DNA of 64,000 nucleotides from SABY01 sp964523795 (lineage in GTDB: Bacteria; Bacteroidota; Bacteroidia; Bacteroidales; 4484-276): NCBI GenBank assembly GCA_964523795.1, contig CAZGAO010000007.1, forward strand, positions 29,851 through 93,850, in the 5' to 3' direction. The notes under the pieces were generated by a model. The model was not told the origin of the DNA, searched no databases, and saw only the letters and a program-made list of their open reading frames with translations. Shown piece after piece: positions 1 to 8,371 of the stretch (its first letter is position 1; each line of letters starts with the position of its first letter). Position numbers and translations under genes: made by a program.

Positions 1-109
1 TTATGTTGATCAGTTTGATGACAAACTTTGGCAAGGGTTCTCCATAATTGAGCCTACCCGACAAATGAAAGAATATAAAAAACAAGAACTCAATTTTAAA
101 AGTAATTAG
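1..109 (+). CDS. 3' end of an unidentified gene
   Basis: From base 2 an open frame runs without a stop to a TAG at 107-109, giving the last 35 residues of a protein that begins left of the window. The tail is polar and lysine-rich (ends QELNFKSN) and contains KLWQGFSIIEP. Nothing in it identifies a family. The frame could be chance, since it is only 105 bases long, but it has ordinary codon use and a sharp end followed by non-coding palindromic DNA. Confidence 0.5.
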   Translation, partial: YVDQFDDKLWQGFSIIEPTRQMKEYKKQELNFKSN

Positions 110-474
110 AAATACAATCCCTGATAATTTCCCCGAAGAGTCATGGCAGGCTACCAATGACATGATTCTGCAAATGTGTGTTTTCAGGAGATTTTTCCCG
201 TTGGTACCAGTGACATGTTTTTGCAATCGTTTGGATATGAGATTTCTCCCTTCGGTCGAAATGACAATCAATGCCGAAAAAACAGAAATCTACGATTTCA
301 TCTTTTTTCGAGCCCAGGATTCAAGAATCCCGGATTTGCAACATCCTCGAAAATTTTGGCAGTGAGCTTGTCGAAGGGAACAATTAACGATCTTCTTAAA
401 AAACTGTTAATATTTCGCATTTAAATATCTAAATACTTAAATTTGTCGCCTAATTATACATTAAACTTTTAATT
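110..474. other. Intergenic spacer with modular stem-loops
   Basis: No credible gene. Bases 275-310 fold with arms CGAAAAAA and TTTTTTCG, with an inner GAAATC/GATTTC stem. Bases 317-330 are the palindrome GGATTCAAGAATCC, and CATCCTCGAAAA follows. The same modules (CGAAAA arms, the GGATG spacer) recur at 43988-44051 and inside the repeat elements at 12225, 19784 and 55613. The short open frames here only read through these repeats. Bases 430-474 are AT-rich and lead into the next gene. Confidence 0.6.
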
Positions 475-2289
475 ATGAAAAAACTCGTTTACTTGTTTGC
501 GATTTCTTTTATGCTTCAGGTATCCGCTTTTTCCCAAACCGCTATTATCAGCGAGGATTTTACCAGCCCGATTTCTAATTGGGATTTGGGCGAAAACTGG
601 GGACAGGAGGATGGCTATCTGATGCTCTATTATTATCCTATCCACGAGAATTATGATTTCTCGGCCTACACGCCCGAATTTATGGTTCCCGACAATGGTG
701 GAGATATTGTATTCTCACTTTTTCTTGATGTTTATTTGGCCAATGCTACCAATGAGCTGTGCGAAATATCGGTAGTGAAAGCTGACGGGGAAGATATTTT
801 GTGGAGCCATCAATTGACTGATGGCCCCTGGGGCGACTTTTCCGGCAGCGAGCTGACTCTGTCGCTCAACGACTATGCCGGCCAAAGCGTGCGCATGCGT
901 CTGCGTTCCTACGGTGCAACCACCCAAGCCCTGTGGGGATGGTTTATTTTTAACGTAAACCTTACCACCTGGTTCGATCATGAGCTTTGCGCCATGCAAA
1001 TTGCCGGCCCCACTAACCTGGATATTTCGGAAACGGGTACCTGGGAGGTCGAAGTGAAAAACCAGGGCTTGAACAGCGAATCCGGTTTTTTGATTAATCT
1101 GCACAGCTTTAAAAGTGTGGAGATATTGGCTACTACTTCCTACAGCGGCACGTTGAATTCCGGAGAAACCTCTGTTGTTGAGGTAGAATGGGCTGGAGAG
1201 CTTTCTCACAATACAGTTGTTTACGCCAGCATCGAATCGGCAAGCGATCAATTTGCCAATAATAACCGCTCCTCAGGACGCTTCCTGCGTGTGGAACCTG
1301 AATTGGATTACAATATTTTATTTTGGGATAACGATAACGGCATTGCCTCGGTCGAGAACCCCGAAACCGGTGTAATGCAAGAACCCCATCGAGGATTGCA
1401 AAAGGCTTTCCAAATGGCAGGTATCAGCGTGGATATGGTGAGTAATTTGCCCACAAGCCTTGAGGAATACGACATTGTGATTACCACAATGGGGTGTTAC
1501 TGTTTGAGCTGAGGTCAGACCCCGCCCGGTACTGTAAGTGTAACAGACCAGGCCCGCCTCATTGATTATCTTAGCAATCAAAATGGAAATCTTTATATCG
1601 AAAGTGTTAATCTGGGTAACGATCATCGCGATAGCGATTTGATTGATTTGATTGGTTTAAAATTCGTAAGCGATGGAATCGAAGATGAATTTGACGGCAT
1701 TAGTGGTGTAAACGACACCCTGCTCGCCCAAATCAACATGCAATACGATGGTGGCGACTCGCCCCAATTTAGCATCGACCAGATGGCTTTTACCGATAGT
1801 CAAGAGCTTTACCGCTCGGACGATGGTTATGGCCGTATGTTTTTGACCGACCCAGGTCAATCCTGGAAAGCTATCGCATCTACGCTTGTTTTTGGTGCCT
1901 TGCGCGATGGCGATAGCCTAAGCATGAAACCCTACTTGATGGCCGAAATGGTCGATTATTTTCTGGGTATAAATACCATTACTGACATTAAGGAGGTGCT
2001 TAGGCCTTATGCAGCAAAGCAAATGATTGCCTTTCCAAATCCTGCGGTAAGTGTCACCAATTTTGATTTTACCCTGGAAGCTTCCACTGCTGCCCGACTT
2101 TCTATTTATGATGAAATGGGTAGAAAAATTCGTGATTTTGACTTGAACAATTATGCTTCAGGTAATCATACCCTTAAGTGGAATCTCACCAGCAACACGG
2201 GAATGCCTGTTGCTGACGGACTGTATTTTTATCATCTTAGCGCAGGAGATAAAAATATTTCCTCGGGTAAGTTGCTGATACGCCGTTAG
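475..2289 (+). pseudogene. Secreted T9SS-target protein, interrupted by an in-frame TGA
   Basis: One continuous frame of 604 codons is broken only by a TGA at 1510-1512; both halves (345 residues before, about 258 codons after) are in the same frame. An N-terminal signal peptide ends near SAFSQ. The first 200 residues resemble a beta-sandwich binding module, followed by a CARDB/Ig-like stretch. The last 85 residues have the layout of a Por secretion tail (FPNPA start, LSIYDEMGRKI, GLYFYHLS, SSGKLLIRR end), so the full-length product would be exported by the type IX system and attached or released at the surface. Without readthrough the product loses its sorting tail. Recent nonsense mutation, sequencing error and recoding are all possible. 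The second half has no good start of its own at the break. Confidence 0.75.
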
Positions 2290-2311
2290 TAATTAATATT
2301 GAAAAAATAAA

Positions 2312-2352
2312 AAACCGGAAGCAGGCTTCAAACTGCTTCCGGTTTTTTTTTG
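2312..2352 (+). terminator. Rho-independent terminator after the T9SS gene
   Basis: Perfect 13 bp arms AAACCGGAAGCAG and CTGCTTCCGGTTT enclose an 8-base loop and are followed by a run of T from 2343 to 2351. It lies 20 bases after the TAG of the upstream gene. Confidence 0.9.
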
Positions 2353-2357
2353 GATTT

Positions 2358-2396
2358 AGCCAGGGTTTGACTTGAAGTCAAACCCTGGCTTTTTTT
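2358..2396. repeat. Intergenic palindrome, probable bidirectional terminator
   Basis: Arms AGCCAGGGTTTGACTT and AAGTCAAACCCTGGCT are perfect, 16 bp each, with a single G between them, followed by T6. It lies between two convergent genes. It belongs to the dispersed palindrome family also seen near 7988, 8275, 12494, 12536, 19299, 19343, 19390, 51526 and 52017. Confidence 0.85.
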
Positions 2397-2406
2397 AAGA
2401 AAAAAT

Positions 2407-3792
2407 TTAAAAAAGATAATTCAAACCAATATAAAAGCCGCTGCTTCCATCGCGCGTATCGGTGGCAAGGCCATAATCCACAGCAATAATAAAGTTTTGA
2501 TTCATGGCAATGCGCAGCCCTGCACCATAACTTACATGCAACCGCTCAGCCCCAAAATCGAAATATTCGGCTTCATCGGTCAGGTTTAAGTCTTTTACTT
2601 TTTCTTCCACACCGATGCGTTGGATAACCTGGCCGGCATCCATAAAAGCATTCAATCCAAAATAGAAATTTTGATTTAAAAATCGGGTACGATAAAATTT
2701 CCACCGCAGCTCAAAATTAGCGTAAGCGATACCGTCGCCCACCACGCGGTTGCGCGGAATACCGCGCATATTGCGCACGCCGCCCAAGCCTTCTTCGGTA
2801 GCGCCTTTCAAAAGTGAGGTAATAATCAGGTTTTGGATATAAAAAGGCGCGTGGCCGGCAATAGTGGTTTGCATGGCCAGCCGGGCAGCGAAGGATAAGT
2901 TGCGTGGGATAATGGTAAAATACTGTCGGTGGATGAGGCTTAGCTTTAGATAGCTCTGATCGATAGATCCGAGAAAATCGGGAGCACCCTCCAGCGACAG
3001 CTCCGTCCACAGGCCACGCATGGGGTTGGGTTTGTTGTCGCGGCTGTCGTACATAAGCCCGGCTTTAAGCATGGCAAGATTTCCACCCCCGGCCTCATCC
3101 TGCGGAATAATATCCCACGCCACGTATTTATCGTACAGGCCGGGCTGCTCCGATAGCGGTGGCAACTTATCCTCCTCATCCTTGCCCTTGTTTAGCTTGT
3201 CGATGTCAACCGGGCCAATGTCAAAATTGTAGTATTGCAAACCCCCGAGCCATTTCAACTTGCCGCGAATAATCCCATTAAAGTCGGCTTTAAAGCGAAA
3301 CATCTTGTTGTTCATCCGGTAAAAAACCCGGCTCCTGTAAATGCTGTCAGACTCCGAATCGTCTTCCCAATCGTGATTGTAAACGGCCTCGTAGCCGTTG
3401 AAACCAAAAAAGTTGTAAGCCTGGTTAGGGATGTAACTTAGGTCGATGGTCATCCCGATATTTTTAATCAGCCGATCCGAATCGTACATAAAGCGGTAAA
3501 TGCCGCTTCCACGAGTATAGGCCGAAACTTCCAAATAAATGGAGTGGTCGTAATTTGGATACCTGTCGCCATCGCCATAATTATAAAGGTTGATAAGTCC
3601 GCCGTATTGAAATCCCAGGTCATTGTCCCACGAAATGGCCGGCAGCAAGCCGAAGTTCCATCCTGTTTTTACTTCTGTTGTGTCATTTGGATTTTTTTGT
3701 GCTTGTAGGGAATTTCCAAATAAAAAGCATAGAAAGCAAAGCAGAAGTACCCGATGAGCAATGCCTGAAATTTTTATGGTAAATAATGACAT
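2407..3792 (-). CDS. Omp85/D15-type outer-membrane beta-barrel protein
   Basis: The 461-residue product has an N-terminal signal peptide (hydrophobic LLLCFLCFLFGNSLQAQ) and alternating amphipathic strands throughout. The C-terminal part resembles the bacterial surface antigen D15 domain of the Omp85 superfamily: a GLGGVRNMRGIPRNRV-like turn followed by a final strand ending GLNYLF with the terminal aromatic residue usual for outer-membrane barrels. No POTRA repeats are visible, so this is a barrel-only relative of BamA/TamA rather than BamA itself. It follows a lipoprotein gene by 15 bases on the same strand, so the two are likely co-transcribed. The transported substrate is unknown; patatin-like or lipid export roles are possible but unsupported here. 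Confidence 0.8.
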   Translation of the reverse strand: MSLFTIKISGIAHRVLLLCFLCFLFGNSLQAQKNPNDTTEVKTGWNFGLLPAISWDNDLGFQYGGLINLYNYGDGDRYPNYDHSIYLEVSAYTRGSGIYRFMYDSDRLIKNIGMTIDLSYIPNQAYNFFGFNGYEAVYNHDWEDDSESDSIYRSRVFYRMNNKMFRFKADFNGIIRGKLKWLGGLQYYNFDIGPVDIDKLNKGKDEEDKLPPLSEQPGLYDKYVAWDIIPQDEAGGGNLAMLKAGLMYDSRDNKPNPMRGLWTELSLEGAPDFLGSIDQSYLKLSLIHRQYFTIIPRNLSFAARLAMQTTIAGHAPFYIQNLIITSLLKGATEEGLGGVRNMRGIPRNRVVGDGIAYANFELRWKFYRTRFLNQNFYFGLNAFMDAGQVIQRIGVEEKVKDLNLTDEAEYFDFGAERLHVSYGAGLRIAMNQNFIIAVDYGLATDTRDGSSGFYIGLNYLF

Positions 3793-3807
3793 CTTTTTTT
3801 TTAAAAT

Positions 3808-4326
3808 TTATTGAATCTGATTTTTGTATTGCGCAAGTTTCCCCTGGTCGATAATCGCGTTTATTTCCTGCCCAAAATTGGCAAAGTCGTTGCGCCTTCC
3901 AAGTTCGTAATATTCCTCAAAAGGATCGTCGTCGAGGATATAGTTCATCAGGCGATCAGCATTCAGCACCATGTCCATGTTGTAATAATCGGCGTAGGTA
4001 AAACTAAGAAAAGCTGTGTTAACGCTAATCCCCCGGTTGTCGAGCAAGTAAGCCTGATTCAATTTTGTGGGATAAGTAAACTGGCCGCCTCGCAGCAAAT
4101 CGGATGGGGCAGGGTAGGCGGTGATTTTGCCTTTGTCGGCTGACAACGTTACGGGTACCTTATCATCGTAATCTTTTTTTGTTTTGTAAACAATGGCCGG
4201 AGGAGAGGCTATTCCAACACCCGCATAATTTTGCTGCATAAGATTTTTTTTACCTGAATTACAAGCTCCTAAAAGAATTAACTGCACAAGGATAATGATA
4301 AAAAATAGTGTTTGTGATTTTTTCAT
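3808..4326 (-). CDS. Lipoprotein of unknown function, partner of Omp85-type barrel
   Basis: The 172-residue product has a type II signal peptide with lipobox LLGAC; the lipidated Cys is residue 22. The mature part is hydrophilic and has no domain I can name. It contains YLLDNRGISVNTAF and an acidic LDDDPFEEYYELGRR segment. It is the first gene of a two-gene minus-strand unit with the downstream barrel protein (15-base gap), suggesting a periplasm-facing lipoprotein that works with or is exported by the barrel. The function is otherwise unassigned. Confidence 0.7.
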   Translation of the reverse strand: MKKSQTLFFIIILVQLILLGACNSGKKNLMQQNYAGVGIASPPAIVYKTKKDYDDKVPVTLSADKGKITAYPAPSDLLRGGQFTYPTKLNQAYLLDNRGISVNTAFLSFTYADYYNMDMVLNADRLMNYILDDDPFEEYYELGRRNDFANFGQEINAIIDQGKLAQYKNQIQ

Positions 4327-4669
4327 TTTGATTTGAAATTTAAAAACTTCAAAATTAAAATTAATTTACATTTCGTTAACAAAGAAAAATGAGGGTTTAA
4401 GAATCATAATATCAATAGCTTGAAATAAAATAGGGGAAGGCTTTTTTGATATTAAATTTGGTGATTCGCTCCTACTGTCGATTGTTATTTACTTTTGCCA
4501 TGGACAATTTAACGAAGAAATTATTTATGACAAAAGCCACCGACTTTATCGGGTTTGAGACATTAGCCAGACAAATTTCAGAATATGAATGCCCAAAAAA
4601 CGGACGGACTTGCCGAAACAGCGACCTTAAATTGTATTCTGAAAGTAGGCAAACTAAAAATTAATTAAC
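4327..4669. other. AT-rich spacer without a supported gene
   Basis: This 343 bp gap between divergent genes is AT-rich. A 72-codon frame (4446-4664) is present but has no recognisable domain, atypical composition (repeated Arg/Cys/Lys near its end) and no clear ribosome site, so it is not called. The gap marks the left edge of a low-GC patch that extends to about 6.1 kb. Confidence 0.5.
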
Positions 4670-5413
4670 ATGTTTAAATTGAAAAGTAAAATCATTTATG
4701 CAGTAATTTTAATATTTGGAATTACTGCATTTATGAGTTGTGAAAAAAAAGAGACGAATTCAAACTTACCTCCAGATGATGTAAGCTATTCTTCTCTTTA
4801 CAAATCGATTGGCTATTGGCATAATGTTGCCGTAAAAAGTGTTTACAAAGATTTAGCGGTAAAAGGTACTGTAAACTATAAGTCGATTAGGGAAGGAATG
4901 ATTGAAGAATTAAATTCAATTGATCCATCAACCTTTGACTTAGCGGAGATGCATCAAAATGCTATTACCTCTGATAACATTTTAAGTGCAGAGCTAAACA
5001 GAGTTGTAAATGATTCTGTATTAATTGTAAATTCAGAAACATATTTATTAGTTTTCGCCTATCAATTGGATAATGACTTAATTTCTAGCAAGCTTTATCA
5101 AGCGTTAGTCGAAATTAACAGTTTGGTTGATAACTCGGCAAATGACAATGATTTTCTTAATGCCGTGCACCATTTATCATCATTAAACTGGTCATCTTCT
5201 GATCAGACTTATGTAAATACTTTAATTCAAGTAGTCGATGCTTCTTATGAATTTTGGGTGACAAATGGTGGTTATAGTGGTAAATCCTGTACGTTATGTA
5301 TTATTTGGGCTGATGCAGCTGGAGCAGCTTATGGTACACTCATTGGTCCTATTGGGTCAATAATTGAGGGTGCTGTGTTCTCATCACTTGCATACATAAA
5401 TGACCCAGATTAG
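4670..5413 (+). CDS. Lipoprotein with CxxC and glycine-zipper-like tail
   Basis: The 247-residue product begins with a lipoprotein signal (lipobox FMSC, Cys24). The middle 170 residues are helical and acidic with no family I recognise. The last 45 residues are different: a CTLC pair, then ADAAGAAYGTLIGPIGSI, a small-residue GxxxG-rich hydrophobic segment of the kind seen in glycine-zipper peptides and some bacteriocin-like tails. It is followed by a strong terminator and then a small membrane-protein gene. Base composition is clearly more AT-rich than the flanking genes, suggesting acquisition. Function unknown; a membrane-active or contact-dependent role is a guess from the tail only. Confidence 0.65.
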   Translation: MFKLKSKIIYAVILIFGITAFMSCEKKETNSNLPPDDVSYSSLYKSIGYWHNVAVKSVYKDLAVKGTVNYKSIREGMIEELNSIDPSTFDLAEMHQNAITSDNILSAELNRVVNDSVLIVNSETYLLVFAYQLDNDLISSKLYQALVEINSLVDNSANDNDFLNAVHHLSSLNWSSSDQTYVNTLIQVVDASYEFWVTNGGYSGKSCTLCIIWADAAGAAYGTLIGPIGSIIEGAVFSSLAYINDPD

Positions 5414-5431
5414 ATTAATAAGTGTAAATTA

Positions 5432-5471
5432 GTAGACAATTTGGATTTATCCATGTTGTCTACATTTTTTT
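5432..5471 (+). terminator. Rho-independent terminator after the lipoprotein gene
   Basis: Arms GTAGACAA and TTGTCTAC with a nested GGAT/ATCC stem in the loop, followed by a run of T. It lies 18 bases after the TAG of the upstream gene, so the next gene is probably transcribed separately or by readthrough. Confidence 0.8.
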
Positions 5472-5492
5472 AACGCAAAATTTTTTAATAAA

Positions 5493-5996
5493 ATGAATAA
5501 GCAAATTACCTTTAATAGACTCGGGATTTATGAATTGAAAATTATCGGTCTTACACTGCTAATTTTTAGTGTTATTTCTTTGATTATGCAAAGAACTGAG
5601 ATTATTTCATTTCTGCCCGGATGGCTAGTGAATTGGTCTATTGTTTTAAGTTTAACTCTAATAAATTTCAGTAAAGAAAAATTTGAAACAAATAAAATAG
5701 AGATATTCAGATTGCAAGCTATGTATTTAAGCAGTATGACGGTAATAGGATTGATTATTTCTTTTGGTTTTGTTTCTGGAGTTTTTCATCTAACTGAAAG
5801 TATTGAACCTATGGTTATTGCTTTTATCTTCAATATAATCTTTATGGTTACTTACCAAATCCAAAAAATTATTGGAATAAAAGTTGATAAAATAGAAAAT
5901 AGTAACCTAATACATTTTAATATGACAGTAGGAAACTATTTAGTTTGGGGAGTGATTTCAGCACTTGCACTTACATTATTATTTGTTTTATTTTAA
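5493..5996 (+). CDS. Small membrane protein of unknown function
   Basis: The 167-residue product has four strongly hydrophobic segments (about residues 15-32, 44-57, 75-95 and 102-122) and a fifth at the C-terminus (about 147-166). A cytosolic-looking KEKFETNKIEIFR stretch separates the second and third. No family is recognised. It shares the low GC content and location of the preceding lipoprotein with the small-residue tail, 80 bases upstream, from which it is separated by a terminator. A two-gene module (for example an effector with a membrane partner) is possible but not shown. Confidence 0.6.
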   Translation: MNKQITFNRLGIYELKIIGLTLLIFSVISLIMQRTEIISFLPGWLVNWSIVLSLTLINFSKEKFETNKIEIFRLQAMYLSSMTVIGLIISFGFVSGVFHLTESIEPMVIAFIFNIIFMVTYQIQKIIGIKVDKIENSNLIHFNMTVGNYLVWGVISALALTLLFVLF

Positions 5997-6207
5997 AACA
6001 TTATTGAATGAAATAAAGTAATTCAAAGGGCAATGAAAAAGGTCTATAACAAAAGGTAAATACAAGTGGGCAAAAAGTGATAATATGAAGTATTTTATTC
6101 TTAATTAATGTTGCGCTTCATTTCCAGTTTATTGTTTTAATTGTTCACCTGCATTTAGTACTGTATATCATCATTTAATATTTATTAATAATCTAAAACT
6201 TAATCTT

Positions 6208-6666
6208 ATGAAACACTTTTCAATTTTCATGCTGGCAGCTTTTTTTGCCCTCTCCTTGTCGGCTCAAACAGCCGCTTTAGAAGCAGCCGCAACCGAGAAT
6301 CCCAATGCCCCGGAAATCACATTCGAGAGTACCGTGCACGATTATGGCACTATCGCTTATCAGGGCGATGGCAACTGCGAGTTCAAATTTACCAACACCG
6401 GCAAAGAACCGCTGATTCTTACCAATGTTCGTTCGTCGTGTGGTTGCACGGTTCCTAAATGGCCCCGCGAGCCTATCCTTCCCGGACAAAGCGAAATAAT
6501 TAATGTAGAATACAAAACCAACCGGATTGGACGCATCAACAAAACTATTACGGTGCAGTCGAATGCCAAAACCAGCGCGGTAGTCTTGCGTATCCAAGGC
6601 CAGGTAATGAAACCCGATGAAGGAACGACCCCCGAGAATGCCAAATCGCTAGGCACGAAAAAATAA
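6208..6666 (+). CDS. DUF1573 domain secreted protein
   Basis: The 152-residue product has a cleavable signal peptide (MKHFSIFMLAAFFALSLSAQ) and a single Ig-like DUF1573 domain. Typical features are FESTVHDYGTI near residue 40, FTNTGKEPLILTNV, the signature SSCGCTVPKWP around residue 75 and the closing TKSN-like beta strands (VQSNAKTSAVVLRIQG). Such proteins are abundant in Bacteroidota; they are extracytoplasmic and of unknown molecular role. It stands alone, 211 bases after the previous gene, and is followed by a strong terminator. Confidence 0.88.
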   Translation: MKHFSIFMLAAFFALSLSAQTAALEAAATENPNAPEITFESTVHDYGTIAYQGDGNCEFKFTNTGKEPLILTNVRSSCGCTVPKWPREPILPGQSEIINVEYKTNRIGRINKTITVQSNAKTSAVVLRIQGQVMKPDEGTTPENAKSLGTKK

Positions 6667-6722
6667 CACCGCATTAAATTATCTTACACCAGGGTATTTT
6701 ATATAAAATTTGTTGACATTTG

Positions 6723-6757
6723 TCCCGGCTTTGAACGTAAAGCCGGGATTTTTTTTT
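6723..6757 (+). terminator. Rho-independent terminator
   Basis: Perfect 10 bp arms TCCCGGCTTT and AAAGCCGGGA around the loop GAACGT, then nine T. It ends the DUF1573 transcript just before the aminotransferase gene. Confidence 0.92.
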
Positions 6758-6777
6758 AATCACAAAACTTATTTGGA

Positions 6778-7977
6778 ATGCCGAAATTATCACAAAAGGG
6801 TAAAATGATGCCCGCATCGCCCATCCGCAAACTCGTTCCTTTTGCCGAAGGAGCCAAAAAAAGAGGAGTCCATGTTTATCATCTCAACATTGGGCAACCC
6901 GACATTAAAACGCCTGAATTAGCCCTGGATGCTGTTAAGAATTATCGCGATATTTTGGTTGCTTACAGCCATTCGGCTGGCAATGCTTCTTATCGTGAAA
7001 AGCTGGCCGAGTATTACAAAAAACATGATATTCATATCAATGCCGACGAAATAATTGTTGGCGCAGGAGCTTCCGAAGCCCTGCTGTTTACCATGCAAAC
7101 GATAATGGATCCCGGCGATGAGATTATTATTCCCGAGCCTTTTTATGCCAACTATAATGGTTTTGCCGTCAACGCAGGCATTAATGTAGTACCCATCAAT
7201 TCGACCATCGAGTCGGGTTTTGCCCTGCCACCCATTGCCGAATTTGAAAAGGCTATTACGCCCAAAACCAAGGCCATTCTGGTTTGTAACCCCAATAATC
7301 CCACCGGATATTTGTACAATGAGGAAGAACTGAAGGTACTCAAAGACCTGGCCTTGAAATACGACCTGTTTTTGATCGCCGATGAAGTATATCGCGAATT
7401 TTGCTACGATGGCCGCGAACACCATTCGGTGATGCACCTCGAAGGACTGGAGCAAAATACTGTGCTTATCGATTCGGTATCGAAAAGATACAGCATGTGC
7501 GGTGTGCGTATTGGCGTGATGATTTCTAAAAACAAGGAACTGATGGCTGCGGCCATGAAGTTTGCGCAGGCGCGCTTAAGTCCGCCAAGCCTTGGGCAGG
7601 TGGCCGCCGAAGCCGCCATCAAAACCCCGGATTCTTATTTTGTGGAAGTATTGGAAGAATATCACAAGCGTAGAAATACCGTTTACGAGGCCATCAATAA
7701 AATCGAAGGCGCGTTTTGTCCTAAGCCCTCGGGAGCCTTTTATGTGGTAGCCAAGCTGCCCATCGATGATTCTGACCGTTTTTGCCAGTGGCTGCTTGAG
7801 GATTTTGCTTACGAAAAGCAAACCGTAATGTTGGCTCCTGCCACCGGATTTTATTCTACCAAAGGACGAGGCAAAAACGAGGTTCGCATCAGCTATGTGC
7901 TCAATGTGGATGACTTGAAAAACTCGATAAGGGTGCTCGATGAAGCACTCAAGGTTTATCCCGGACGCACGATTTAA
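6778..7977 (+). CDS. Pyridoxal phosphate aminotransferase, aspartate type (class I/II)
   Basis: The 399-residue product is a full-length fold-type I aminotransferase. Visible landmarks are LNIGQPDIKTP near the N-terminus, the cofactor-contacting segment GAGASEALLF, NPNNPTGYLYN, IADEVYREFCYDG and the Schiff-base lysine in SVSKRYSMCGVRIG (Lys236), with the substrate-binding Arg in NEVRISYVLN near the C-terminus. Proteins of this type transfer amino groups between aspartate or a neutral amino acid and 2-oxoglutarate; the exact substrate cannot be read from sequence. It is a single-gene unit, bounded by a terminator before and a palindrome after. Confidence 0.9.
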   Translation: MPKLSQKGKMMPASPIRKLVPFAEGAKKRGVHVYHLNIGQPDIKTPELALDAVKNYRDILVAYSHSAGNASYREKLAEYYKKHDIHINADEIIVGAGASEALLFTMQTIMDPGDEIIIPEPFYANYNGFAVNAGINVVPINSTIESGFALPPIAEFEKAITPKTKAILVCNPNNPTGYLYNEEELKVLKDLALKYDLFLIADEVYREFCYDGREHHSVMHLEGLEQNTVLIDSVSKRYSMCGVRIGVMISKNKELMAAAMKFAQARLSPPSLGQVAAEAAIKTPDSYFVEVLEEYHKRRNTVYEAINKIEGAFCPKPSGAFYVVAKLPIDDSDRFCQWLLEDFAYEKQTVMLAPATGFYSTKGRGKNEVRISYVLNVDDLKNSIRVLDEALKVYPGRTI

Positions 7978-7987
7978 GCCACACATT

Positions 7988-8018
7988 GTCAGGGTTTCAC
8001 CGGGAGTGAAACCCTGAC
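7988..8018. repeat. Intergenic palindrome
   Basis: Arms GTCAGGGTTTCAC and GTGAAACCCTGAC are perfect, 13 bp, around CGGGA, 11 bases after the aminotransferase stop. It shares the CAGGGTTT outer arm with the palindromes at 2358, 19390 and 52017 but has a different core. It may act as a terminator, although there is no T-run. Confidence 0.75.
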
Positions 8019-8170
8019 TTAAAACTATTAAGCCCTCCCTCACAAAAACCATAACAGTCCTTCACGAGCGTCAATATATCAGTGCTCCAAAAAAAATCGC
8101 CGAGGATTCAGTCGATAGCCTACTTTTAGGCTTTATTTCCCTTGCTTTCTCTACCTGGCAGGTCATATAG

Positions 8171-8307
8171 CTTTGAGCCAAACCAAATACTTTTCCAGTC
8201 ATAGCATGGCTTTGAGCCAAACCAAATACTTTTCCAGTCATAGCATGGCTTTAAGCCAAACCAAATACTTTTCCAGTCATAGCATGGCTTTAAGCCATAC
8301 TATGACT
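8171..8307. repeat. 39-bp tandem repeat ending in a palindrome
   Basis: A 39 bp unit (CTTTGAGCCAAACC...TTTTCCAGTCATAGCATGG) starts at 8171, 8210 and 8249; a fourth copy at 8288 keeps only its first dozen bases and then completes a palindrome with arms AGTCATAGCATGGCTT and AAGCCATACTATGACT (8275-8307, one mismatch). Each unit therefore contains one arm of the dispersed palindrome family plus a constant CAAATACTTTTCC linker. It sits just upstream of the fadL-type promoter and does not encode protein. Confidence 0.85.
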
Positions 8308-8311
8308 TGGG

Positions 8312-8341
8312 TTTGCTTATAATAAAATTTAGCTACTTTTG
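8312..8341 (+). promoter_or_regulatory. Bacteroidota-type promoter for the fadL-type operon
   Basis: TACTTTTG at 8334-8341 matches the -7 consensus TAnnTTTG, with TTTG at 8312-8315 as the -33 element 18 bases upstream. The start codon is 30 bases further on. Confidence 0.65.
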
Positions 8342-8371
8342 CGCGCTTAATCAATCAAACTATTTTTATTT

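Noticed and set aside
162..424. Two overlapping open frames at the left end
   Set aside because: They read through modular stem-loops shared with non-coding repeats elsewhere.
1510..1512. Selenocysteine at the TGA
   Set aside because: No convincing stem-loop of the bacterial SECIS type was seen directly downstream, and the neighbouring residues do not match a known selenoprotein.
4446..4664. 72-codon open frame before the AT-rich lipoprotein gene
   Set aside because: No domain, no ribosome site, odd composition; probably chance in non-coding DNA.
8171..8307. Possible CRISPR array
   Set aside because: The 39-bp units are contiguous with no variable spacers, and no cas genes are present.
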